A stretch of 64,000 bases of DNA, from the NCBI GenBank assembly GCA_963667005.1, contig OY762937.1, forward strand, positions 3,038,001 to 3,102,000. The letters run 5' to 3'. The notes beneath the pieces were generated by a model. The model ran no database searches, was not told the origin of the DNA, and was given only the letters and a program-made list of their open reading frames with translations. The position numbers were made by a program, and so were the translations under genes. This DNA comes from G963662605 sp963667005. GTDB taxonomy: Bacteria > Bacteroidota > Ignavibacteria > Ignavibacteriales > Ignavibacteriaceae. Of the stretch, positions 15,821 through 24,989 are shown piece by piece; position 1 is the first letter of the stretch; each line of letters starts with the position of its first letter.

Positions 15821-18800
15821 TTACGCTTCCTCCGAAGTATTTCTCAATTTTGCGATATAAGTAACATTAGGCTTAATATTAAGTTCTTCCAGAACGACAT
15901 ATCCAAGTTCATGCTTCCGCATTTTAGCAATTTCCGAATTCGGATCATTTACATTTCCGAATACAATCGCGTTGCTTCCACAAGCATCCTGACAGGCTGT
16001 TGTAATTCCTGCGCCGTCAAATGTTTTTCCATTCTTTGTCGCTTCAGCTCGTCCCTCGGCAATTCTATGAACGCAGAAGGTACATTTTTCCATAACGCCG
16101 CGTGAACGTACTGTAACTTCGGGATTTCTTGCTAAGGTTATCGAATCCTGCTGATAATAACCATTGGCAAAATGGTCACGGAAGTTGAAGAAGTTAAAAC
16201 GACGCACTTTATAAGGACAGTTGTTTGAACAATAGCGTGTACCGACACAGCGGTTGTATACCATCTGGTTCAATCCGTCCGGACTGTGGTTCGTGGCTAC
16301 GACCGGACAAACATTTTCACAAGGTGCATTATCACAATGCTGGCAAAGCATCGGCTGAACACTTACTTTTGGATTTTCAGGTGTTCCTGAATAATAACGG
16401 TCAACTCTCAGCCATTGCATTTCCCTGCTCTTCAAAACCTGATCTTTACCAACGACAGGAATATTATTTTCCACGTTACAAGCCATCACGCATTCACTGC
16501 ATCCGGTACATTTATTCAGATCAATTGACATTCCCCATTTGACTCCGGAATAATCAAAAGTTTTATAGATACTCTTGAGTTCTTCCTTCTTTTCCTCGTG
16601 GAGGAATTTCGGATCCTTCTGATAATCGGTAAGTGTACCTTCCCGTATTATCTCACGTTTTTTGTGAAGGTCCTTAATCAGTGCTTCATCGTATGTATGG
16701 TGATCTTGTGTAGTCGCTAATCTCGATGATCCCTTACCTTTTGCAATAGAGACATTGGTAAAATAAAATGGAGAATCAATATTCTTTTTCGTGAGCAGAT
16801 GGTTGACGTTCTGTCCGACATTTATAGCGACAACAGTTCCGGCAGTATGGCCGTAACCGGTCTCTATTGCTATAAAATTATCTGCCTGACCCGGCTGCAT
16901 CAGCACAGGTATTGAGATGGTTTTGCCATGTACGGTGATATCAACTATATCATCCGATTTTACACCGAGCGACTTAGCAGTCTTCTCAGAGACAGCAGCA
17001 TAATTATCCCATGCGACTTTTGATACCGGATGTGCTAACTCCTGCAGCCAACCGTTATTCGCGTACTTACCGTCACGAAGTACTAATGACTCCGCAATTA
17101 ATAATGAGAATTGGTCGGCATTTGATTTAGCAGATGAAATCTGCTGCACCGCATTAGCATTAAAGGAATAACTTTCCTCACTACTATGTTTTTTACGCAG
17201 CACACCGTCATGCAATACGCTGTTCCAGAAGTCGGCAAATGCTACCGAGGTACCGGAGGCCGGGTAAATTGCTTTTTCCCAGTTTGATTTCAGATAAACA
17301 AGATAATCATCCTCATTTATTTTCGCCGAACCATTTATCCATGATAATACGATATTTTCCGTCTGGCGGGTACCGTATAATGGAGCAATCACCGGCTGTT
17401 GTGTACTAATAACATCGGTTCTTGTCTGTACATCTCCCCATGATTCAAACGTATGATGAACGGGAAGTACATATTTGCTTGCATTCGTGGTTTCATTTTC
17501 AAATTCAGTCAATGAAACGACCAGACCTGCTTTTTTTAATGCATACTGGTATCCCATGTCTGCCGGAAGCGTATAAGCCGGATTAACGTCAATGTGTATC
17601 ACGGCAGCTACTTGTCCGGCATACAAATTACCGACAAGCTTATCCATATCACTCAAAGATGCCATCGTTGAAAAAGCAGTATCGGATGAGGTTGTTCTAT
17701 ATAATGAACGTGCCCCAATAACTTCGTTGAGTAAGTTAACCGCGACATGTGTGTTCTCATCAAGGGTTTTTCCGGCATACACAATCGCCTTACCCGGCTG
17801 AGATACAAGATCATTAACCAATTGTTTCAAAACACTTGCCGAAAGATTATTCGCAGCTGCGAATTTTGATAAAGAAAATCCGGCAAGCTTAGAACGGACA
17901 GCGCCCTCAATAGATACCGCCGATTTGTTTTTACCGACGATTTCATTTATAACCGCCATGACAAATTCAATTTGCTGCTCAGGTTTAACGCGCAAACGAT
18001 AATCGGAATTCATTCCGGTAAGACTCATATTTGCTTCAGCAGCGTACAACCTGTTAAATTTCTTCGCATTCGCGACATCACGGTTCTCAGCAAAAAGGCG
18101 GGACTGCTCAATAAAATTACTATCCTTCGCAAGAAGATCCGCTTCAAGAGTAACAATAATTTTAGCATTATCCCACGCGATCACTGCAGGCTGCTTACCG
18201 TACGTTTTCTGCCAGGCATTTACTCTATTCACATCGGAAAATTGTTCGTAAGCATACAACTTAGCAGAAGGATATTTTGCGCAAAACTCATCAACCAGTT
18301 TTTTAAATGTCGGAGAAATGATTTTGCCTGTGATAAGAGCGATTTCTTTGTTCCCTGCACCTCTCAATACATTGATGATCTCACCATTTGCTTTATCCCA
18401 GCTTACCGGTGCATTATTAAGCATCGGTTCACGCAAACGTGAAGGATCATATAAATTCAGAATGTGCGCTTGTCCGGTTGAACAAATTTTGCCTTTATTT
18501 ACCGGATGGTCAGGATTGCCGTCAACCTTGATGGGTCTTCCCTCTCTGGTTTTAATTAAAAGGCCGCATCCCAGAGAACATGCAGTACAGGTAGACGCAT
18601 AATAATTTGCATTACCGACAGTAATTTCTTCAGGTTTCCTTGTATAAGGAATTATTTCTCCCTTATCATGATAATCAGAGCAGCCTGCAGCCGCTAAAGC
18701 AGCAGATGCGCCGAGCATCGCGAGAAATTTTCTCCGTGACAATCCCGAAAGATTTTTCTCGGGGTCAAATTCGGCTTTCGTATCCTCGGAGAATTCCTGA

Positions 18801-18910
18801 TTCCGTTCACGAATAAAATCTTCATCGTGATACAATTCATTGAAACTTCTCCAATAATTGCTGTCAGGAGTCATGTCTTCTTTATTTTGCAATTCATCAG
18901 CCATTGACAT
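15821..18910 (-). CDS. actB: Alternative complex III subunit ActB (molybdopterin-oxidoreductase-like plus ferredoxin domain)
   Basis: The 1029-residue periplasmic subunit starts with a cytoplasmic leader of about 55 residues, then a twin-arginine motif LSRRKFLAMLG and an AAAGC lipobox-like end, so it is exported folded and may be lipid-anchored. The B1 region (to about 740) is related to molybdopterin enzymes, with an Fe-S site CTACSLGCG followed by KGKIC. The B2 region is a four-cluster ferredoxin domain with CTGCSECVMAC, CQHCDNAPCENVCP, CVGTRYCSNNCP and CTFCVHR. In studied complexes ActB binds Fe-S clusters but no Mo cofactor. It lies between a small Tat peptide gene (14-bp overlap) and actC. 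Confidence 0.95.
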   Translation of the reverse strand: MSMADELQNKEDMTPDSNYWRSFNELYHDEDFIRERNQEFSEDTKAEFDPEKNLSGLSRRKFLAMLGASAALAAAGCSDYHDKGEIIPYTRKPEEITVGNANYYASTCTACSLGCGLLIKTREGRPIKVDGNPDHPVNKGKICSTGQAHILNLYDPSRLREPMLNNAPVSWDKANGEIINVLRGAGNKEIALITGKIISPTFKKLVDEFCAKYPSAKLYAYEQFSDVNRVNAWQKTYGKQPAVIAWDNAKIIVTLEADLLAKDSNFIEQSRLFAENRDVANAKKFNRLYAAEANMSLTGMNSDYRLRVKPEQQIEFVMAVINEIVGKNKSAVSIEGAVRSKLAGFSLSKFAAANNLSASVLKQLVNDLVSQPGKAIVYAGKTLDENTHVAVNLLNEVIGARSLYRTTSSDTAFSTMASLSDMDKLVGNLYAGQVAAVIHIDVNPAYTLPADMGYQYALKKAGLVVSLTEFENETTNASKYVLPVHHTFESWGDVQTRTDVISTQQPVIAPLYGTRQTENIVLSWINGSAKINEDDYLVYLKSNWEKAIYPASGTSVAFADFWNSVLHDGVLRKKHSSEESYSFNANAVQQISSAKSNADQFSLLIAESLVLRDGKYANNGWLQELAHPVSKVAWDNYAAVSEKTAKSLGVKSDDIVDITVHGKTISIPVLMQPGQADNFIAIETGYGHTAGTVVAINVGQNVNHLLTKKNIDSPFYFTNVSIAKGKGSSRLATTQDHHTYDEALIKDLHKKREIIREGTLTDYQKDPKFLHEEKKEELKSIYKTFDYSGVKWGMSIDLNKCTGCSECVMACNVENNIPVVGKDQVLKSREMQWLRVDRYYSGTPENPKVSVQPMLCQHCDNAPCENVCPVVATNHSPDGLNQMVYNRCVGTRYCSNNCPYKVRRFNFFNFRDHFANGYYQQDSITLARNPEVTVRSRGVMEKCTFCVHRIAEGRAEATKNGKTFDGAGITTACQDACGSNAIVFGNVNDPNSEIAKMRKHELGYVVLEELNIKPNVTYIAKLRNTSEEA

Positions 18911-19085
18911 TACCTCGGTCTTCTCTTTTCACTGCGAGTGAATGAATCTTTACTTCCAATTTTTTCTTATCCTGCTTTCCGGCAAAAAATTTAAGAGGAC
19001 TTCTTTGCAATAAAGCGAAGCCTGCAACTCCCAACCCGCTCAGGGTAAGAAATTTTTTGCGCGAAAAATTTTTCTTTTCATCCAT
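18897..19085 (-). CDS. Small twin-arginine peptide between actA and actB
   Basis: The 62-residue product opens with FSRKKFLTLSGLGVAGFALL, a twin-arginine-like (Arg-Lys) signal followed by a hydrophobic stretch, then a basic tail of about 35 residues ending in NVNG. Its stop lies 14 bp inside actB, so it is translationally coupled. I know no function. It may be a small single-helix subunit of the complex or an export helper. It could alternatively be the remnant of a longer Tat substrate. Tight spacing on both sides (22 bp after actA) argues that it is a true gene. Confidence 0.7.
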   Translation of the reverse strand: MDEKKNFSRKKFLTLSGLGVAGFALLQRSPLKFFAGKQDKKKLEVKIHSLAVKREDRGNVNG

Positions 19086-19107
19086 AGACTATCTCAATTC
19101 CATTTAC

Positions 19108-19677
19108 TTATCTATGACAAGCCCAGCAATATTCCGGGCCGTTCTTTACATTTTTCAAATATGGGAGTCTCTGCTGTGCATTCCGGTGGCAATCTAAACA
19201 TGCGCCCATAGTGAACGGGTTTGCCTGTCCTACTTTTTCCATCTGATCCACAGGACCATGGCACGAGACGCACTGAATGCCTTTGTTAACGTGTACGCTG
19301 TGATTGAAATACGCGTAATCGGGGACTTTGTGAATCCGTTTCCAGGGAAGTATCTTACCTGATTTGTAATATTCTGTGAGCTTTATGATTTCCGGCCGGT
19401 CTTTACGGGCTATTGAGTGACAATTCATACAGGTTGCAACCTGCGGAATGCCAGCGTGGCGCGATTTCTCAACTCCCGTATGACAATACTGACAATCAAT
19501 CCCCATTTGCCCCGCATGCAGAGCGTGCGAAAACTTAATCGGTTGATCGGGAGAATAGCCCACTCCGTCTCTCTCTCCTCTTGACAAAAAGTACGTAAGG
19601 GTAAAAGAAAGCAGAATGACAAAAATCGTTAAAGGAAGACGTATCCGTAACAGATAATCCAAAAAATGATTAGACAT
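19108..19677 (-). CDS. actA: Alternative complex III pentahaem cytochrome c ActA
   Basis: The 189-residue protein has one N-terminal TM helix (about 12-30), then a periplasmic domain with five CxxCH haem sites: CQYCH, CMNCH, CVSCH, CLDCH and CWACH, the last just before the C-terminus. Five haems and an N-terminal anchor are the defining features of ActA. It takes electrons from ActB clusters and passes them towards the monohaem domain. It is the first gene of the operon that runs down to 9128; the 410 bp upstream are AT-rich and must hold the operon promoter. Confidence 0.95.
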   Translation of the reverse strand: MSNHFLDYLLRIRLPLTIFVILLSFTLTYFLSRGERDGVGYSPDQPIKFSHALHAGQMGIDCQYCHTGVEKSRHAGIPQVATCMNCHSIARKDRPEIIKLTEYYKSGKILPWKRIHKVPDYAYFNHSVHVNKGIQCVSCHGPVDQMEKVGQANPFTMGACLDCHRNAQQRLPYLKNVKNGPEYCWACHR

Positions 19678-20087
19678 CCTATGCCTTTAATGCTGATAAA
19701 TTATATTTTTTATGAATTGCGAGGTTAAATGACAGAACAGAGTACATTTTTTCGCAATTTTATCCAACTATTTTATTGTAATAACAACTAATAACGAGCT
19801 CAAAAGGAGAGATCCGCATAAGCAAAATGGTTTATTTGGAACAAACAATATTTTATGCTTAAACTATTCACAATAATAAAATATTATTTACAATAATAAA
19901 ACAAATTTTTTATCGATAAAAGTTTAACATTTTGTCCGGAAACTTTGTTCCAATTTTATAAAATTTTTCCACTTTTTTATATTTCTTCTCAGCATAAGAT
20001 TTCTCATATTTATAGGACTATTTTATGTTTATTAGAGTCCCTCTGTAGATGCTGATAAATATTCCCTCTCATAATTGAAGGATGCTC
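19678..20087. other. AT-rich divergent promoter region between actA and NCS2 permease
   Basis: No gene is visible in these 410 bp. The region is very AT-rich and should hold the promoters of the act operon (leftward) and of the permease (rightward). The undecamer caataataaaa occurs twice, at 19871-19881 and 19891-19901, exactly 20 bp apart, about two helical turns, as could suit a dimeric regulator. I cannot place a promoter with confidence. Confidence 0.4.
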
Positions 20088-21677
20088 ATGGATAAGTTTA
20101 AATATAAATGGTTTGGTATCGGAGATATTAACGGCTTTTTCGGGCTCATCTTCGACAACCTTACCGTCCTTTCCTTCCTTGCCGGCATACTCATATTCGG
20201 CTTTCAGTACCCTAAAGAAATAGTATTTTCAAAAATGATTCCCGGTACGGCTCTCGGTGTGCTTTTCGGTGATCTGGTGTACACCTATATGGCATTCAGG
20301 CTTGCTAAAAAGACTAATAATCCCAATGTAACAGCAATGCCACTCGGACTCGATACCCCATCTACTATCGGTATCGCTCTCACCGTACTTGGACCCGCAT
20401 TCCTGTACCTCAAAGGCAAAGGAATGGATGTTCAAAGCGCAGCTATGATGACCTGGTACATTGGTATGGCAACCATGGTCATGATAGGAATTATTAAGCT
20501 TATTTTCTCATTCATCGGCCAGTGGGTGCAGAGAATTGTTCCGCAAGCCGGATTGCTGGGCAGCCTTGCAGGTATCGGTCTGGCATTAATCGGATTTGTA
20601 CCTCTTGCAGATATATTCGGAGTCCCGATTGTGGGAATGGTAGCTCTGGGATTGATTTTATACAATCTCATTGCCAAAATCCGTCTGCCAAAAAATCTAC
20701 CCGGTATCCTTATCGCAATCGTGATTGGAACAGTTCTTTATCACGTTCTTGCACCGATGGGTATTTTCGGATTGGCTTATGCCCCGCCGGCAAAGGAATT
20801 CCATCCCGGAATGCCGATGCCGTCATTAGGATTTATCTATGGATTTACTGAAGCACTCCGTTATTTACCTATCGCTTTCCCATTTGCCCTGCTGACAATT
20901 GTCGGCGGCATTAACGTAACGGAAAGCGCAAGAGTTGCGGGTGATGATTATAATACTCAGCAAATATTGCTTACGGAAGCTGTTTCAACACTTATAGCTG
21001 GCGTTTTTGGCGGTGTTGCGCAAACAACCCCCTATATCGGACAACCGGCATATAAAAACATGGGCAGTAAAGCCGGATATACACTTCTAACAGGAATTGT
21101 TGTAGGCCTCGGTGGCATGCTTGGCATTGTATCCTTTATTCTTGAACTTATCCCCCGTGCCGTACTTGCACCGATATTGATTTTCGTCGCATTGGATATA
21201 ATGGTGCAGGCTTTCAAAGCTTGTCCAGCAAGACACGCACCCGCTGTTGCATTTGCTTACTTCCCTACCGTTGCGAGATTGCTGCAAATAAAAATATCCA
21301 ACCCGGAATTGGTCCCGACAGATATATTTAACAAAATGCTTCTCCTACCGGGTAAGGCACTATCTGATGTACTCACGATAGTTGCTTTGGGTAACGGTTT
21401 TATTTTAACAGCGATGTTGTGGGGCGGAATGATAGCCACCATGATTGACAGAAAATTACGGCAGACATCCATTTACCTGATTATACTCAGTGTATTTACA
21501 TTCTTTGGACTTATTCATTCGGCAATTCCTGAGGGAAACATGTATCTGCCATGGACATTGCGTTGGGAATTAGCACGAGTACCCTATCAATTTGCAATAG
21601 GATATATGGTGCTTGCCGTAATGATGCTGATGTTTTCATTTACGAAAGAAAGCAAAGAAGCGTTTATTGAAGATTAG
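20088..21677 (+). CDS. NCS2-family (AzgA-like) nucleobase permease
   Basis: This is a polytopic transporter of 529 residues from ATG 20088, which has GAAGGA five bases upstream; an in-frame ATG at 20082 overlaps that ribosome site and is less likely. Family features include the N-terminal KWFGIGDINGFFGL segment, the TAMPLGLDTPSTIG half-helix region and FGGVAQTTPYIGQPAY near 310. About 12-14 TM helices fit the nucleobase:cation symporter-2 fold. It probably imports a purine or related base; the substrate cannot be read. A terminator follows at 21689. Confidence 0.8.
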   Translation: MDKFKYKWFGIGDINGFFGLIFDNLTVLSFLAGILIFGFQYPKEIVFSKMIPGTALGVLFGDLVYTYMAFRLAKKTNNPNVTAMPLGLDTPSTIGIALTVLGPAFLYLKGKGMDVQSAAMMTWYIGMATMVMIGIIKLIFSFIGQWVQRIVPQAGLLGSLAGIGLALIGFVPLADIFGVPIVGMVALGLILYNLIAKIRLPKNLPGILIAIVIGTVLYHVLAPMGIFGLAYAPPAKEFHPGMPMPSLGFIYGFTEALRYLPIAFPFALLTIVGGINVTESARVAGDDYNTQQILLTEAVSTLIAGVFGGVAQTTPYIGQPAYKNMGSKAGYTLLTGIVVGLGGMLGIVSFILELIPRAVLAPILIFVALDIMVQAFKACPARHAPAVAFAYFPTVARLLQIKISNPELVPTDIFNKMLLLPGKALSDVLTIVALGNGFILTAMLWGGMIATMIDRKLRQTSIYLIILSVFTFFGLIHSAIPEGNMYLPWTLRWELARVPYQFAIGYMVLAVMMLMFSFTKESKEAFIED

Positions 21678-21688
21678 TCGGTTTACCG

Positions 21689-21715
21689 GTGAGGCTGTCT
21701 GAAAAACAGCCTCAC
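21689..21715 (+). terminator. Intrinsic terminator of the permease gene
   Basis: A 10-bp perfect stem (gtgaggctgt / acagcctcac) with a seven-base loop is followed by atttt. It lies 12 bp after the permease stop. Confidence 0.8.
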
Positions 21716-21753
21716 ATTTTCAAATATTTTTCGACTTAACATAAAGTTACCGT

Positions 21754-23754
21754 ATGAAAAAACTATTGTTTCTTTCCATACTCTCTCTCTCCGCCTGCTT
21801 ATTGTATGCACAAAACAGTGACACAAACAGAGTTATGCCCTGGTTTGTGAATACGGGATTCAAGTCCTACCTTCTGAGGGAAGTACACGCACAGTATGCA
21901 CAACGCTCTGAAAATGTAGCACAGGCATGTAAGAACTTAGAAGATTTCAAACAATATCAGCGTAAAGCGGGAGAAGCTACAAAAGTTCTTTTAGGCCGCA
22001 GAATGGTGATTGATTGGCCGTTATATGGTAAGGTAACCGGAGAAACAAAAAGCAAAGGATTTCATGTTGAACGGATATACTTTGAGAGCATACCGGGGCG
22101 ACATGTTACAGGTAACTTATATATTCCCGATGGAAAGGGCCCTTTCCCTGTTGTATTGGTAGTAGCTGGTCACACAGCAAATGGAAAGATCGGATATCAA
22201 AGTGTTGCCACTCTGTTAGCTCAAAATAAAATTGCCGCTTTTGCAGTTGATCCTTTTTCACAGGGCGAACGGGTCCAGTTGTTCAATAAAGACGGGAATA
22301 ACCTCGTCGAACGCGCAACTACTGAACACACTTTGCTTAATTGCGGGGCGACTTTACTTGGGACCAACCTTGCCTCAATGATTTGTTACGACAACAGCAG
22401 AGCGATTGATTATTTAGCTACCCGGCCGGAAATAGATATTAATAAACTCGGATGCCTCGGCACATCAGGCGGAGGCACACAAACCGCATTCCTCTGCGCT
22501 TACGACAATAGAATTAAAATCGCTTCCATAAGCAGCTTCATGACAAAGCGGGAAAGACAAATTGAAGTGTTCGGCGTTGATGACGGCTGCCAATTCATCC
22601 CATCCGAAAGCGCGCTTGGGGTGGAAATCGCGGATTATGTCATGACCTTTGCCCCCAAGCCTTTAAAGATTATGGCAAGCACATTCGATTTTGTTGATTA
22701 CCTTGGCGCTAAACAATCGTTTGAAGAATTGCAAAAAGCATACAGCGTACTAGGCGCACCGCAGAATATTTCCATGTTTACGTATGAAGGTGGTCATGGC
22801 ATGCCTTTACCTGAGCGTGAGGCAGTTGTCTCATGGATGAAAAATTATTTCTATCAGGATTCCACCATCAATAAAGAGGACAAAAAATTTTCTTTACCCG
22901 ACAGCATCCTAACTGTACTGCCGAAGGGACAGGTAGTGAAAGAATTTCCCGGAGAAATCTCTGCAACAAAATCTTTTTTGGGAATCAATAAGAACCTGCA
23001 AAACCTAAGGAACGGGTTTCTATCTCAAGATAGAAGTGAGATTGTTTCAACAGTGAAAAGACTAATCGGTTACAATGATGATCCTTCACAGCCGAATTGG
23101 GAAATCGTGAAAGAAAAGAAAACCGCAAACGCCACGATGTATTATGTGCAGGTTCTGAAGCATGGCGAAGTGCCAATCCCCTGCATTATTTATAAACCCA
23201 AAAGTAAGTCATTCTTTGCCCAGCCGGTAACCATAATCCTTGATGAAAACGGCAAGAACACCGTTATTGAGAATCAACAGAAACTTATTGACTCCCTGCT
23301 TTCTCGTAATAATGTTGTGTTAGTTGCTGATCTGCGCGGTATTGGTGAGACGGATGATCCACAGGAACCAAAGGTTACGAAATTCTGGTATCAGGAATAC
23401 ACGTATGCGATGCTTTCATTACAGGCGGGCAAAACTCTGCTGGGACAAAGAGTCACCGACCTCACAACAATTTTCGATTTCATGGATCAGTTTATTTTAG
23501 CCGAACGCCCGGTATATCAAATCATTGCGAATGGAGTGTACATTCCCCCGGTTGTACATGCAGCATTATTTGACAGCCGTATCGGGAAAATAGTATTGAA
23601 CGGTCAGATACAGACATATACATCTTTGTTGGAGAATCCATACCAGAATTATTCATACGGGAATATCGTCCCTTCAGCGCTGAAGTATTATGATTTGCCT
23701 GATCTAATGAAAATAGTTGGCGAGGCAAAGATTTCGCAGCAACTTGTGAATTAA
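21754..23754 (+). CDS. Secreted alpha/beta-hydrolase, acetyl-xylan-esterase-like
   Basis: The 666-residue protein begins with a signal peptide (MKKLLFLSILSLSACLLYAQ) and is probably periplasmic or secreted. Residues of about 100-370 form an alpha/beta-hydrolase of the acetyl xylan esterase type: an oxyanion region VVAGHTANG, the nucleophile elbow GTSGGG, and a catalytic His in EGGHGMP. The C-terminal third (LRGIGETDDP near 530) looks like a second, degenerate hydrolase-like domain lacking a clear nucleophile elbow. It likely deacetylates polysaccharide or cleaves another ester. Its stop codon coincides with the first bases of a duplicated ppa segment (23750 onward), so the present C-terminus may have been set by that insertion. 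Confidence 0.8.
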   Translation: MKKLLFLSILSLSACLLYAQNSDTNRVMPWFVNTGFKSYLLREVHAQYAQRSENVAQACKNLEDFKQYQRKAGEATKVLLGRRMVIDWPLYGKVTGETKSKGFHVERIYFESIPGRHVTGNLYIPDGKGPFPVVLVVAGHTANGKIGYQSVATLLAQNKIAAFAVDPFSQGERVQLFNKDGNNLVERATTEHTLLNCGATLLGTNLASMICYDNSRAIDYLATRPEIDINKLGCLGTSGGGTQTAFLCAYDNRIKIASISSFMTKRERQIEVFGVDDGCQFIPSESALGVEIADYVMTFAPKPLKIMASTFDFVDYLGAKQSFEELQKAYSVLGAPQNISMFTYEGGHGMPLPEREAVVSWMKNYFYQDSTINKEDKKFSLPDSILTVLPKGQVVKEFPGEISATKSFLGINKNLQNLRNGFLSQDRSEIVSTVKRLIGYNDDPSQPNWEIVKEKKTANATMYYVQVLKHGEVPIPCIIYKPKSKSFFAQPVTIILDENGKNTVIENQQKLIDSLLSRNNVVLVADLRGIGETDDPQEPKVTKFWYQEYTYAMLSLQAGKTLLGQRVTDLTTIFDFMDQFILAERPVYQIIANGVYIPPVVHAALFDSRIGKIVLNGQIQTYTSLLENPYQNYSYGNIVPSALKYYDLPDLMKIVGEAKISQQLVN

Positions 23755-23836
23755 AATCCGGCTAATCTGTGTAAGATTTCATTAATGCTGCCGTACTTTT
23801 CATCGTAGTCTTCAAGGCTGCGGCGGATAACTTCAT
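23750..23836 (-). pseudogene. Orphan 3' fragment of an inorganic pyrophosphatase gene
   Basis: These 87 bp repeat the last 28 codons and stop of ppa (24156-24242) with only three differences, in direct orientation 406 bp apart. All three differences are synonymous in the ppa frame (ATC/ATT, GTT/GTC, AGC/AGT), so the fragment separated from the intact gene while both were still coding, or came from a close relative's ppa. Upstream of the matching part the frame decays. It is not a functional gene. Confidence 0.85.
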
Positions 23837-23867
23837 TTCCCCTTTTGCCAAGTTAAATCCAAATGAT

Positions 23868-24125
23868 TTGTCATTCCGGAAAATCTGCCGTAGAAATATT
23901 TATTTGTGCATGGACTCTATCCGGCAGATTTGTCCGGAATCCAGGTTAAAACCTCTGTACAGAAATACACTCTTACGATATGAATTGAGAATGGTATGAT
24001 TGCAAATGCCAGCAAATCGAAATACAAGACCTCCACAATATCACATAATGGATTCCGGATAAATTTGCCGAGTGATATTTTCAACTTCTCTCTAAATGGT
24101 CGCGTCAAATTTTCCGGAATGACAA
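23868..24125. mobile_element. MITE-like element with 17-bp terminal inverted repeats
   Basis: The left end ttgtcattccggaaaat (23868-23884) and right end attttccggaatgacaa (24109-24125) are exact inverted repeats around about 258 bp. A related motif, attccgga then aaatctgccg, appears three times inside: 23873-23890, inverted at 23922-23940, and 24052-24070. The element lies between the orphan ppa fragment and the intact ppa. No transposase is encoded; an open frame on the minus strand (23917-24129) begins inside the repeat and is probably incidental. An alternative is a structured RNA or protein-binding array. Confidence 0.6.
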
Positions 24126-24156
24126 TCAAGGGAATGGGAATTATTATGTCTTAGGA

Positions 24157-24834
24157 TTAAAATCCGGCTAATCTGTGTAAGATTTCATTAATGCTGCCGT
24201 ACTTTTCATCGTAGTCTTCAAGACTGCGGCGAATGACTTCATGTGCCTCATCTCTTCCGAAGACGTGGGTAATTTCACACACCGGGACTTCCTGATCCGG
24301 CATTTGTTTGTATGTGAGAAAATAATGCCGCAATCTTTCTATAACTGAATGGGGAACTTCCGATAACTCATTGAAACCATAGTACATTGCATCGCCTTTG
24401 AGAACAGCGATAATTTTATCGTCTGCCTCGTTACCGTCAAACATACGAAAACCGCCAATTGGTTTGGCTTCAAGAATAACATCGCCATGAGGAATGCTCT
24501 TTTCGGAGAGTACACATATATCAAGCGGGTCGCCATCTCCTACTACATCAACCTTACCGGCTTTATCAGCAGAATATTTTGCGACTCTCTCACCGCAATA
24601 TGTTTGTGGAATTAAACCATACATTGATGGAACGATGTTGGAGAATCTTTGGGGACGATCTACCTTCAGATAACCGGAATTTTTATCAATTTCATACTTA
24701 ACGGTGTCGGTTGGAACAATCTCAATAAAGGCAGTAACCATCTCCGGGGCCTCCTCTCCTGCTGAAAGTCCATGCCATGGGTGTGGTTTAAACATAAGTC
24801 CTAATAAGTCTCTGACTGGCTCACCGCGTTTCAT
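24157..24834 (-). CDS. ppa: Soluble inorganic pyrophosphatase (family I)
   Basis: The 225-residue cytoplasmic enzyme hydrolyses pyrophosphate and pulls biosynthetic reactions forward. The family signature is present as DGDPLDICVL near 100, with metal-binding Asp residues. FIEIVPTDTVKYEIDKNSG, RPQRFSNIVPSMYGLIPQTYCG and RLRHYFLTYK also match family I. The N-terminus is about 25-30 residues longer than in the E. coli enzyme. The last 28 codons are duplicated 406 bp downstream (23750-23836). No ribosome site stands out upstream of the ATG at 24834. Confidence 0.95.
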   Translation of the reverse strand: MKRGEPVRDLLGLMFKPHPWHGLSAGEEAPEMVTAFIEIVPTDTVKYEIDKNSGYLKVDRPQRFSNIVPSMYGLIPQTYCGERVAKYSADKAGKVDVVGDGDPLDICVLSEKSIPHGDVILEAKPIGGFRMFDGNEADDKIIAVLKGDAMYYGFNELSEVPHSVIERLRHYFLTYKQMPDQEVPVCEITHVFGRDEAHEVIRRSLEDYDEKYGSINEILHRLAGF

Positions 24835-24954
24835 ATGATATCTCCGTAATCCGAAAGTGTGAAAATTGTGCGTTCTTGTTTAACAACCACGCACTCCAAA
24901 TAGTTCTAAAATATTTTAATGAAGCAAAATTAATTCAGGGAATTATTTTTATAA

Positions 24955-24983
24955 TTGCTTTTAATCAAACAAATTTTTATAAT
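24955..24983 (+). promoter_or_regulatory. Sigma70-like promoter of candidate small RNA
   Basis: TTGCTT (24955-24960), a 17-bp spacer, and TATAAT (24978-24983) form a near-consensus housekeeping promoter. It points rightward into a gene-free stretch that ends in an intrinsic terminator. Confidence 0.55.
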
Positions 24984-24989
24984 GGATTT

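Noticed and set aside
23917..24129. 70-codon open frame on the minus strand between the ppa fragment and ppa
   Set aside because: Its first and last codons lie in the inverted repeats of the MITE-like element, it has no ribosome site and no recognisable motif; more likely incidental.
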